The notes below the pieces were generated by a model that saw nothing but the letters and a program-made list of their open reading frames with translations, did no database searches and was not told the origin of the DNA. From positions 1-23,051 of the IMG/VR virus record IMGVR_UViG_3300042539_000438: 23,051 nt of DNA; one strand, written 5' to 3'. The number at the start of each line of letters is the position of its first letter. Within the stretch, counting starts at the first letter, position 1. The DNA is from a virus. Below are positions 5,679-12,024 of the stretch, piece after piece. A program made the translations under genes and the position numbers.

Positions 5679-5688
5679 AAGACGTTGA
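5416..5688 (+). CDS. Stand-alone DnaA domain IV-like DNA-binding protein
   Basis: Encodes 90 residues from ATG 5416 (an earlier TTG at 5395 is less likely). Residues about 20-88 resemble the C-terminal DNA-binding domain of bacterial DnaA: a first helix IRKMVEEAAKALHTTPDALI, a basic Arg-rich helix VSVRDEIMWRARRELK, and the helix-turn-helix YPTIAGVFRYNHTAVMAAVRRYE, where HTAV (77-80) matches the DnaA signature region (D-H-T-T-V in DnaA). It lacks the AAA+ domain, so it cannot act as an ATP-driven initiator. It may bind DnaA-box-like sites to steer host initiation, regulate transcription or mark the phage origin. A perfect DnaA box lies at 798-806. Domain match is good; role is inferred. Confidence 0.75.
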   Translation: MRDETPPTIHAERMEQQRQIRKMVEEAAKALHTTPDALICHDRTSWKVSVRDEIMWRARRELKASYPTIAGVFRYNHTAVMAAVRRYERR

Positions 5689-5743
5689 CATCCTGGCCGT
5701 CGCGGTCATCGTAGTCCTGGAATTGATATTCGGGGTGAGATAA
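5675..5743 (+). CDS. 22-residue single-span membrane peptide
   Basis: ATG 5675 lies inside the 3' end of the DnaA-like gene, with ggtgagg at 5664-5670 as a plausible ribosome binding site, and the frame ends at TAA 5741-5743, overlapping the next ATG (TAATG). The product is MKDVD followed by ILAVAVIVVLELIF and GVR: a polar start, one hydrophobic helix and a basic end. That is the layout of a minimal inner-membrane peptide. It fills exactly the gap between two genes with coupled ends, which supports translation. Role unknown. Confidence 0.6.
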   Translation: MKDVDILAVAVIVVLELIFGVR

Positions 5744-5955
5744 TGAGCTACTGGGAAACGCAATTAGATGGCTATGGGGCGCTTGTGCCCGACATGCCTC
5801 GCAACGAGCCCTGCTATGAAGTGAATAAGCCGCTCTGGGCCGTGTTCCGCCGCACCAACCCGCACGCGACAGAACATCCGATCATGACAGAACAGGAAAT
5901 CGTCCGGCGCTTGGACATCCTTTATCGCAGTGACGGGACTTGCAATGTAGGCTGA
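5743..5955 (+). CDS. Hypothetical protein, last gene of early operon (70 aa)
   Basis: ATG 5743 overlaps the stop of the membrane peptide (TAATG) with ggggtgag (5732-5739) just upstream. The product begins MSYWETQLDGYGALVPDMPR and contains EPCYEVNKPLWAVFRRTNPH; it has no membrane helix or enzymatic motif. It ends about 40 bases before the intrinsic terminator at 5996-6023. Function unknown. Confidence 0.65.
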   Translation: MSYWETQLDGYGALVPDMPRNEPCYEVNKPLWAVFRRTNPHATEHPIMTEQEIVRRLDILYRSDGTCNVG

Positions 5956-5995
5956 AGCGCGCTAAAAAGATGGCGTCCATTCCTTCCCCGACTAG

Positions 5996-6023
5996 GGCCG
6001 GCGCAAGCCGGCCTTTTCTTTTT
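5996..6023 (+). terminator. Rho-independent terminator of early operon
   Basis: Perfect 7-bp stem ggccggc (5996-6002) / gccggcc (6007-6013) closed by the stable GNRA tetraloop gcaa, followed at once by ttttcttttt (6014-6023). It ends + strand transcription between the convergent early (+) and replication (-) operons. The - strand lacks an adjacent U-tract, so it should act one way only. Confidence 0.93.
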
Positions 6024-6225
6024 AGGATGGCGTCTCTCCGAACCCGAGCCCCGCCAATAGCTCTTGCGCCGACTCATGCGCCGCGCAGAGGCGTTCTATA
6101 ACCGCCTCCGGGCACTCATCATCGCCTGGCGTCGCCGCCCAGTCTAGATAGTCGTCGACTGACTCGGTTAGCTCTGCCAGCGTCTCTAGGACGTGCCTAT
6201 AAAGATCGATTGATGTTGACGACAT
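6022..6225 (-). CDS. Small acidic protein, last gene of replication operon (67 aa)
   Basis: I chose the ATG at 6225 (MSSTSIDLYRHVLETL) over an in-frame TTG at 6249, since the ggagaggg stretch just upstream can serve as ribosome binding site. The product is acidic and helical (LAELTESVDDYLDWAATPGDDECPEAVIERL). It overlaps the end of the primase-helicase gene by 29 bases, so translation is likely coupled. It has no known domain; it may be a small partner of the replication proteins. Its stop lies beside the early operon terminator. Confidence 0.65.
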   Translation of the reverse strand: MSSTSIDLYRHVLETLAELTESVDDYLDWAATPGDDECPEAVIERLCAAHESAQELLAGLGFGETPS

Positions 6226-8500
6226 TATTTTTCGACGCTCCCTCTCCAATTATCTTAGCCCATTCCCGGCGGATGTCAGAATTAGACCATTCCGCCAGCT
6301 CCGGCCGCACGAAACAATGCCGTTTAGTTGGATAATCTTTGGAGTAGATCAGTCCCTTGTCGATCCAACCAGCTTCTTTGAGCGCATGAAACAGCGCCGG
6401 CGGGAATATGCGCGTATTATTACCGGCGCTTTCGTTCAGTTCTTTAAGAACCTTGTGCCATGGCCCACCAATAATATCTTTGTCGAACGGTGCAATCCGT
6501 TCCTCGATCTCATGGAAAACAAAAGACTCGGCTTGGCTCATGCCAGTGTAGACCAGTTTGCGCTTGTAGTCGGTCATCATCGGCGGCTGTTTCGGGTTGA
6601 ACGCCGATACGTCGCGCGCGTAAAGCCACTGCGCTACGGCCTGGAAGCCTCCGGCCTTATACCAGTCCCACATATTGGCCGCGTCATGCTCGCTCATGCG
6701 GGCGGCGCTTGACCATATGCAGAACCAGCGCCGATCATCCGAATCGAGAGTGATAGGCATGTCTTCGTTTGTGAACGCGACCACAAGCAGCCGATTCGGC
6801 ATTTCGTAAGGATGCAGGCTCTTGCGATTAACAGTCAGCATCTCCGGCGGCGCGGCGATGATGGGCTTCAGTTTGTTCGCCATCGCCCGGCGGTCGCGCG
6901 CCTCGGGCTCTTTCAATTCATTAAGGATGATCACTTCGCTCTGGTAGTGATACCCCCAGTCCGAGACGATCTTATCGCCATCGATGATCTTGACATTCTG
7001 TAAACTGTCGCCCGACACGGCCCAAAAGAACGGAGCCCACATAGTATCTTTGCCGGAGCCGCCGTGGCCGCCGTGCAGCACGGCATGGTTGATCTTGATC
7101 CGCGGATTCTTTAGCTTGAACGCCATAACATTCCAGATGTGTTCAAGCTCTTCCTCGTTAGGAACCAGTTTGCGGCAATGGTCGATCCACCGCTGCGGAT
7201 CGCCGCCGGCGGTTATTGCGGGGCGGAAGTTACGCCAGACATTGCCGTAAACGAGCCCGTCCTTATGCACTTGCCAGTCGTCGCCGGCGGCGTAGGTCAT
7301 ACCGTGCAAGGCGTAGCCGTTGCGTTCCTCGCGGAACATATCGAACCACACGGACGCCTCTAGCCGGCGTTTCTTGCCGTCGCTGTTCTGCGCATAGCAG
7401 TCGACGTGACGATAGAGCGCGTTGAAAGCTTTGCGGCTTAGTTCCGAACACGTCTCGCGGTCGAAATAGGCGTCGTCAGTAGCGACATAAGCGAACCGCG
7501 CGTGCCAGCCGTCGCGTGTCTCGCGTCCGGCCTGCTTGCGCTCTACGGCTGCGATCTGCGGCGTCACGACATCAGGGAATGCCTCCGTCGGTTCGGGCGG
7601 CTGCATCTCGGTCAGCATGTCGGAGAGGATGTCGTCGCGCAGTCCTGGACGGCGACGCGGCCCACCCTGTTCACCCACCCACTCAAGAAAGGCTTCGCTG
7701 GTCAGATGTTCGCAATGGCCGTGAAAACAGAAGAACGCGCGGGACTGCGGCATATACCGCGCCTCGCCTTGACCGTCCGTATGCGCGGCGTGATTCGGGC
7801 ATACAACGCCCATCCAGCCTTCGTGATTTACGCGGGACGTAATAAGGTTGTTCTCATTCAGCCACGCCACGACATCATCTTTGCCGCTGTCCGTAAGCCG
7901 TATGTGATGCGTATTCGTCTCGACAGGCTCCAGCGTGACGCCGAACGCTTCGACGATCTGTGCGACGGTAAACTCGCGGGAAGGATCGAACGTCACTTCG
8001 CGGCACACGAAGTCCTCGCGGCCGGGCTTGCGATTTACCGACCCTGGAAGGCGACAGTTGCGCACGGGGTTGGTAGCGCCAGGATCGGTGTAGCCGGCCT
8101 TAGCGAGCGCGGTCAGAAGTGAACAGTGTTCGTCTACGGTAGGCTGGTCGCTGTAAGCGTACCAGTATTGGAAATTGCCGGGGCTTGTCTCAACGATGGC
8201 GGTAGGTGCGAGCGGTGGCTCTTTGGACTTGGTGCCGATGTCATCCAGCATCAGGAATAGGACATGCGTGCAATGGTTCCTGGATGCAGATGGCTGGCCA
8301 TCCTCAAACCGCTCGCGGATAAAGCTGCCGGTGTTTATATAAAAAGACTCGCCTTCGCGGCGCTTACGCTTCGGATAATACGCCGGCCATGTGTAGCGCG
8401 GCGAGCCGTCCAGATACGTGCGGCCGGTAGCGATTTGCTGCACGATGAGCGCCGTCTCGCCCTCGGGCGCAAGCTTTGTGAAGTATTCAAAGAGTGTCAT
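6197..8500 (-). CDS. Primase-polymerase / SF3-type helicase fusion
   Basis: This 767-residue replication protein combines priming and unwinding. The N-terminal 190 residues resemble archaeo-eukaryotic-type (RepB/PrimPol-like) primases: a DD pair in FLMLDDIGT (86-87), ETSPGNFQYWY (104-114) and RNCRLPGSVNRKPG (147-160). Residues 233-265 hold a Cys/His cluster (VCPNHAAH...CFHGHCEH) likely to bind zinc. The C-terminal part has a Walker A loop GGHGGSGKDT (477-486), a Walker B-like VIILNELKE (523-531) and NRLLVVAFTNED (569-580), as in D5/VapE-type superfamily 3 helicases. ATG 8500 overlaps the previous stop (ATGA). It probably primes and unwinds DNA for the polymerase encoded upstream. Domain assignment is by motif only. 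Confidence 0.85.
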   Translation of the reverse strand: MTLFEYFTKLAPEGETALIVQQIATGRTYLDGSPRYTWPAYYPKRKRREGESFYINTGSFIRERFEDGQPSASRNHCTHVLFLMLDDIGTKSKEPPLAPTAIVETSPGNFQYWYAYSDQPTVDEHCSLLTALAKAGYTDPGATNPVRNCRLPGSVNRKPGREDFVCREVTFDPSREFTVAQIVEAFGVTLEPVETNTHHIRLTDSGKDDVVAWLNENNLITSRVNHEGWMGVVCPNHAAHTDGQGEARYMPQSRAFFCFHGHCEHLTSEAFLEWVGEQGGPRRRPGLRDDILSDMLTEMQPPEPTEAFPDVVTPQIAAVERKQAGRETRDGWHARFAYVATDDAYFDRETCSELSRKAFNALYRHVDCYAQNSDGKKRRLEASVWFDMFREERNGYALHGMTYAAGDDWQVHKDGLVYGNVWRNFRPAITAGGDPQRWIDHCRKLVPNEEELEHIWNVMAFKLKNPRIKINHAVLHGGHGGSGKDTMWAPFFWAVSGDSLQNVKIIDGDKIVSDWGYHYQSEVIILNELKEPEARDRRAMANKLKPIIAAPPEMLTVNRKSLHPYEMPNRLLVVAFTNEDMPITLDSDDRRWFCIWSSAARMSEHDAANMWDWYKAGGFQAVAQWLYARDVSAFNPKQPPMMTDYKRKLVYTGMSQAESFVFHEIEERIAPFDKDIIGGPWHKVLKELNESAGNNTRIFPPALFHALKEAGWIDKGLIYSKDYPTKRHCFVRPELAEWSNSDIRREWAKIIGEGASKNNVVNINRSL

Positions 8501-9222
8501 TTTTCCTCGCAGAATATGCCACAGTCTGTCTGCATGTTCTTAAGCGCGCGCCCTTTAGCGTTTTCTGGTAGCTCATCCAAAAACAACCGCCGCCCTTTAT
8601 ATCGTACCAGCCTAGCACCCAACACACGCGATTGCGCTGCGCGGTCGGCGTAAATCTGCGGGTATTCTTTACGCACTAAATTCCAATAAGTAGGTGATGT
8701 AGCCTTGACGCATCCTATACAGTTGGCGTTAGGAAAACCTTTGCTGTATATGCGCGGCGGCGAAATCCCGGCTGTTAATATAACGTCAAGACAGTCCTGT
8801 TTTGTCAGCCCTGCATCAATCAGCACAGGCAGCACGTTGCTGCGCTCTGACATAATAAATCGATTAAACCGATCGCGCTCATCAACCGTAAAACCTAAAA
8901 CATGCCAGTCTGCTTTATTAGTCTGTTCCCACTCTTGGCGCGCGCGTTTTTTAAGTTCTATGGTGCAGGGAGCGCCTAGCGGCCCTGACATAAATGAGCG
9001 TCGCGTCCATACATCGCGCGCGGAACATGATGGATATTTGCTATTTACCGCGCGCTCAATCTTGACATTGAGCCACGATTCGACATCGCGCAAAAAACGC
9101 ATATTGTCAGCGTCTTCTTCCATAACAGGATTATTAATGACGCGAACATCAGTATATTTTTCAAGTGTTAATTTAGCGGCGACGGCACTGGCAGCGCCAC
9201 AAGAAAACCAGACAGCAATCAT
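8497..9222 (-). CDS. PAPS reductase-like ATP pyrophosphatase
   Basis: Encodes 241 residues. ATG 9222 overlaps the polymerase stop (ATGA) and has gggag eight to twelve bases upstream. The N-terminal MIAVWFSCGAASAVAAKL contains a PP-loop-type motif (SCGAASAV, 7-14), a variant of the SGGxDS loop that binds ATP in the PAPS reductase / DndC family. Conserved-looking GAPCTIELKK follows at 83-92, and Cys pairs occur at 168/171 (NCIGC) and 234/238 (CGIFC), which could hold a metal or Fe-S cluster. Phage members are common but poorly understood. A place between polymerase and primase suggests DNA or nucleotide modification rather than sulfate assimilation; that is inference. Confidence 0.82.
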   Translation of the reverse strand: MIAVWFSCGAASAVAAKLTLEKYTDVRVINNPVMEEDADNMRFLRDVESWLNVKIERAVNSKYPSCSARDVWTRRSFMSGPLGAPCTIELKKRARQEWEQTNKADWHVLGFTVDERDRFNRFIMSERSNVLPVLIDAGLTKQDCLDVILTAGISPPRIYSKGFPNANCIGCVKATSPTYWNLVRKEYPQIYADRAAQSRVLGARLVRYKGRRLFLDELPENAKGRALKNMQTDCGIFCEEK

Positions 9223-11975
9223 TTGCCATATCTCCCCATTATGCTCGCTTCTACGTCGAGCGGTAAACCTTCGGCCCAAGCGGGCGGCGTCGTCATGGCT
9301 TCTATGAGAGCGGCTTTCGCGGCTTCCGGCTGGTCAGTCTCCAGAACAATTTCATCGTGAACATGCAGGACCACACCAGGCAAACGGCGGAGAGCCTCAC
9401 GTAGAAGGTCATGGGCGGTCGCCTGTGTGACGTTCTCGCAAGCCAGCCCACGCCAGAGACGCGCACGAGGCCAAGCCTTAGCGTCCGCCGCAGGCTTCCA
9501 AGCCGCCTTCGCATAGGTAATATCGCCGTTCTCTTCAAATCGCGCGAACGGATAGCAAAGCACACGGCCAGAAGGCAGGCAATACCAGAGATGATTCTTG
9601 TCCGCGACATAGGAAATCCTGCCCGCAGTAAACACGCGGCCCTTATTGCGCAGCGCACGGTTGTAAGCCTCTTCAAGATCACCCCAGAACGGCAGCGCCC
9701 ATGCGTTAGCGCGCCGCCAAGCGTCCACCATGCTCCGCGCCTGCGCCTCGGGCAGATGCACGCCATAGACGCGGCCCATGGCTGCGAACGCGCCGATACC
9801 GCCGCCGAAGCCGCAGTTGTGGACTATCATAGGGCCGGAATTTGTAAGAACCGTAAACCTATTATTCGGCCCCGCTTCCACTATGTCGTAGACGGGCCTC
9901 CAAGTCGTCGATTCGACGCTGTAAGGCGCGGATGGACCGTTTATTGTTGCAATTCTCTCTGCGCGATACGAACCGTAAATTGCCCGGTTCGTAGCCTTTA
10001 TCCACGTCGATGCGGTCCAAATCCAAGTTTGGCTGATCCCACCCATCCAATGTGACGACATAGCGCAAAAAAGCGGCTTTGTCGGTACGCCAAGGTTCAT
10101 ACAACTTAATCCCGCGCCCGCCATAGTTAGCATACCCACGATCTTTTGGGTTGTGGCAGCGGTTCTTACACGCAGATAGTCTATTAAGTAGCCGCCGGCG
10201 ATGCGCGTCGTCAGGACACGCCTCGGCGTATTTGAAGTAATCTTTTCGCCAGAACCCAGCCGCTTTTCTAGCGCATGAATTGCAGCGCGTAGATGCGCCT
10301 TTAAGAAGATTGTATAGTTGGACCATGTGTGGAGGCGCACCGCAGGAGCATTGGACCACAACGCATCGCGTTTTTGCCACGCCGTATTGCGCCATAACGC
10401 TGTCGACCACGGTAAGTTCGCCGAACCTGTCGCCAGGGCTTGGGTCTGGAACGCGCTTGATAAATGTACCGTCTTCGCGGCGATCCACTCGCGTTGCGCC
10501 AGAAATAGATGGTCCTCCGTGGCGTACATTCCGCACACGGAGATAGTCGGCTTTACCCCCCGTTGAATCGGTCCTTTGTGAGTTACCCATGATATTCCGT
10601 CCCATAATTTATGATCTGTAGATACATCCACTATAGCCATCCATCCGGCATCTGTCAAAACTAACGTATCTTCGGATACACAGGCCAATTCCTGCACCTT
10701 GCCAATCTGGCGCTGGTCCTTCGTCACAGCGTCGTAAGTCGTGCGAAACGTCTCGGCGGCGTTGACTTTGTAAACGTCAAGCCCCTCGCGGAACTGTTTA
10801 AGCTTGGCGTCGCCGCGGCCTGAGAGCCACGGGTTGACGCGGCCTTCGATAGCGGACCAGTCAGCCACTACGAACGTCTTACCTTCCGCCGGTATCAAGG
10901 CGGGCCGAAGCATCCCACGCAATACGTCGGTGACTCGCCGCCCGTGGTGAGGCACGATGGCATGGCCATGAACCATTGCACGTCGCACGGCTTCCGGGTG
11001 CTCGGCGCACTTACGTGTGAAGTTGTGGACCTGAGCGCCATAGCTCGACGCTCTGCCCGTAGCTGATCCTCCGGCGAAAACAAAAGCGCCGCGCACACGA
11101 TCATCGACCGCAGCCAGACGAGCCAGACGATCAAACTTAGCGACGCTGGAAGCCCATAGATCATCAGCGCATTGGATAACTTCTTTGACATCGGGGGGCA
11201 CCTCTTCTGGATCGTCAAGCGCAAGCAGGTTGGCGCGCACGGTTTTGTCGGTTGAATACTTGCCGTCGCGCTCCATCAGTTTAAGCGCCTGCGGGCCTAC
11301 GCGCTCCATCACCCACTTGCGCATACGCGGGCTGCGCACGCTAAGGACTTCGCCGTTCGTCACCTCGCGGACGGTCGACTCGATCTCAACGCGCTCATTC
11401 TCGGCGTATTGCACGGCGGCTAGGCATAGGTCGCGGTCGATACGCACGCCGCGGTCGTTAATGCGCTCATTGACGTGGTAGTCGGCCAGCTCTTCGTCGG
11501 TTAGCTCGCGCAGCATCTTGCTGACGGCGCGCATAGTGCGCACGTCCTGCTCGCAATATTCGTAGAGTTCCGGCAACAGGTCTTGCCGGAACGGCGGCGT
11601 GCAGCACTTGCGCACGAGATACGGCCCGCGCGTGTCCTTACGCATGGCCGCGCCGGCGAACCGGCCAACGTCTTCTAGTGATCCTGGCGCACAGTTCGCA
11701 CGCGCCTGCGCGGCCGTGCAGTAGAACTGTTCCAGCGGTATCGGCATCTTCAACACGTGCCAGAAGATCAGCCGCTCGAACGCCGCGTTGTGCGCCCGCA
11801 CTTGGCCTTTGATCTCCGGCATTGGCTGGCCGGGCGTCCAGGTCTGCACGTCGCCATCGTCATAGGCGTAGGACATGCACAGCACTTTAGTCGTGTGATC
11901 CTGCGCGTAGTTGTAAACACCGCGCTCCCGCAAGTCGCACTCGCTTGCGGTTTCCATATCTACCCACGTTATCAT
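9219..11975 (-). CDS. Family A DNA polymerase with embedded intein
   Basis: The precursor is 918 residues; excising the 289-residue intein (432-720) leaves 629. The N-terminal DEDD exonuclease shows WVDMET (D6, E8), AHNAAFERL (about 61-69) and YEYCEQDV (about 138-145). The polymerase domain has motif A VADWSAIEGR (about 370-379), motif B residues QIGKVQELA then CGFGGGIGAF, split by the intein, and motif C LHVHDEIVLE (His873-Asp874). It copies the phage genome, with the exonuclease providing proofreading. I chose ATG 11975 because agagg lies about nine bases upstream and the next in-frame start (12086) is inside the preceding gene. Without splicing, motif B would be interrupted and activity lost. 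Confidence 0.92.
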   Translation of the reverse strand: MITWVDMETASECDLRERGVYNYAQDHTTKVLCMSYAYDDGDVQTWTPGQPMPEIKGQVRAHNAAFERLIFWHVLKMPIPLEQFYCTAAQARANCAPGSLEDVGRFAGAAMRKDTRGPYLVRKCCTPPFRQDLLPELYEYCEQDVRTMRAVSKMLRELTDEELADYHVNERINDRGVRIDRDLCLAAVQYAENERVEIESTVREVTNGEVLSVRSPRMRKWVMERVGPQALKLMERDGKYSTDKTVRANLLALDDPEEVPPDVKEVIQCADDLWASSVAKFDRLARLAAVDDRVRGAFVFAGGSATGRASSYGAQVHNFTRKCAEHPEAVRRAMVHGHAIVPHHGRRVTDVLRGMLRPALIPAEGKTFVVADWSAIEGRVNPWLSGRGDAKLKQFREGLDVYKVNAAETFRTTYDAVTKDQRQIGKVQELACVSEDTLVLTDAGWMAIVDVSTDHKLWDGISWVTHKGPIQRGVKPTISVCGMYATEDHLFLAQREWIAAKTVHLSSAFQTQALATGSANLPWSTALWRNTAWQKRDALWSNAPAVRLHTWSNYTIFLKAHLRAAIHALEKRLGSGEKITSNTPRRVLTTRIAGGYLIDYLRVRTAATTQKIVGMLTMAGAGLSCMNLGVPTKPLFCAMSSHWMGGISQTWIWTASTWIKATNRAIYGSYRAERIATINGPSAPYSVESTTWRPVYDIVEAGPNNRFTVLTNSGPMIVHNCGFGGGIGAFAAMGRVYGVHLPEAQARSMVDAWRRANAWALPFWGDLEEAYNRALRNKGRVFTAGRISYVADKNHLWYCLPSGRVLCYPFARFEENGDITYAKAAWKPAADAKAWPRARLWRGLACENVTQATAHDLLREALRRLPGVVLHVHDEIVLETDQPEAAKAALIEAMTTPPAWAEGLPLDVEASIMGRYGK
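9816..10682 (-). mobile_element. Intein in polymerase motif B
   Basis: The 289-codon insertion starts with Cys (codon 10680-10682) and ends His-Asn (9816-9821), followed by Cys as first residue of the C-extein: a complete class 1 splice junction. Block A is CVSEDTLVLTDAGWMAIVDV (1-20), block B YATEDHLFL with Thr55 and His58, block F PVYDIVEAGPNNRFTV (263-278), block G NSGPMIVHN ending at 289. All are in the polymerase frame, so protein splicing is expected. The region between B and F is not a recognisable in-frame endonuclease; it is the out-of-frame reading of the HNH gene at 9862-10605. Insertion at an essential catalytic motif is typical of inteins, since imprecise loss is lethal to the enzyme. 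Confidence 0.9.
9862..10605 (-). CDS. HNH-type homing endonuclease nested out of frame in the intein
   Basis: An open frame of 247 residues in the -1 frame relative to the intein covers intein codons 26-274. From about residue 54 it reads PSPGDRFGELTVVDSV, then a four-Cys zinc ribbon (Cys86, Cys88, Cys108, Cys111), a KNRCHNPKDRGYANYGGRGI motif (147-166) and LDLDRIDVDKGYEPGNLRFV (194-213) with RRENCNNKR. This layout is that of phage HNH/AP2-type homing endonucleases (LDRID...Y.PGN.R). It would cut intein-less polymerase genes to spread the intein. ATG 10605 or ATG 10590 may start it, but neither has a strong ribosome binding site. It ends with tandem stops (TAA TAG) just inside block F. Family match good; expression unproven. 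Confidence 0.82.
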   Translation of the reverse strand: MGRNIMGNSQRTDSTGGKADYLRVRNVRHGGPSISGATRVDRREDGTFIKRVPDPSPGDRFGELTVVDSVMAQYGVAKTRCVVVQCSCGAPPHMVQLYNLLKGASTRCNSCARKAAGFWRKDYFKYAEACPDDAHRRRLLNRLSACKNRCHNPKDRGYANYGGRGIKLYEPWRTDKAAFLRYVVTLDGWDQPNLDLDRIDVDKGYEPGNLRFVSRRENCNNKRSIRALQRRIDDLEARLRHSGSGAE

Positions 11976-11999
11976 TGAAGCAACCTCTACAGATGAGAA

Positions 12000-12017
12000 C
12001 GGGGGCTTTCGCCCCCG
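12000..12017 (-). promoter_or_regulatory. Intercistronic hairpin before polymerase gene
   Basis: The 7-bp GC stem cgggggc / gcccccg with a four-base loop (gaaa on the - strand, a GNRA tetraloop) lies between the stop of the upstream gene (12025) and the polymerase start (11975). On the - strand it is followed by TTCTCATC, a poor U-tract. It is the only appreciable gap in this otherwise overlapping operon, so it may be an attenuator, an RNase processing site or an mRNA-stabilising structure that tunes polymerase levels. Confidence 0.6.
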
Positions 12018-12024
12018 CTTCATG

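Noticed and set aside
7502-8122. 206-codon + strand open frame
   Set aside because: Antisense to the primase-helicase gene, which has clear domains; typical GC-rich shadow with no ribosome binding site.
8497-9222. Calling the PAPS-reductase-like gene a sulfate-assimilation enzyme
   Set aside because: The PP-loop is a variant, the context is DNA replication, and no other sulfur genes are nearby; only the family can be supported.
9411-10055. 214-codon + strand open frame
   Set aside because: Antisense to polymerase and intein; no domain and no start signal.
9862-10605. Explaining the HNH frame as a simple sequencing frameshift
   Set aside because: Intein blocks on both sides are already in one frame with the exteins, so two compensating errors would be needed. 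The HNH frame also ends in its own tandem stops inside the block F DNA. Still listed as the way to refute the finding.
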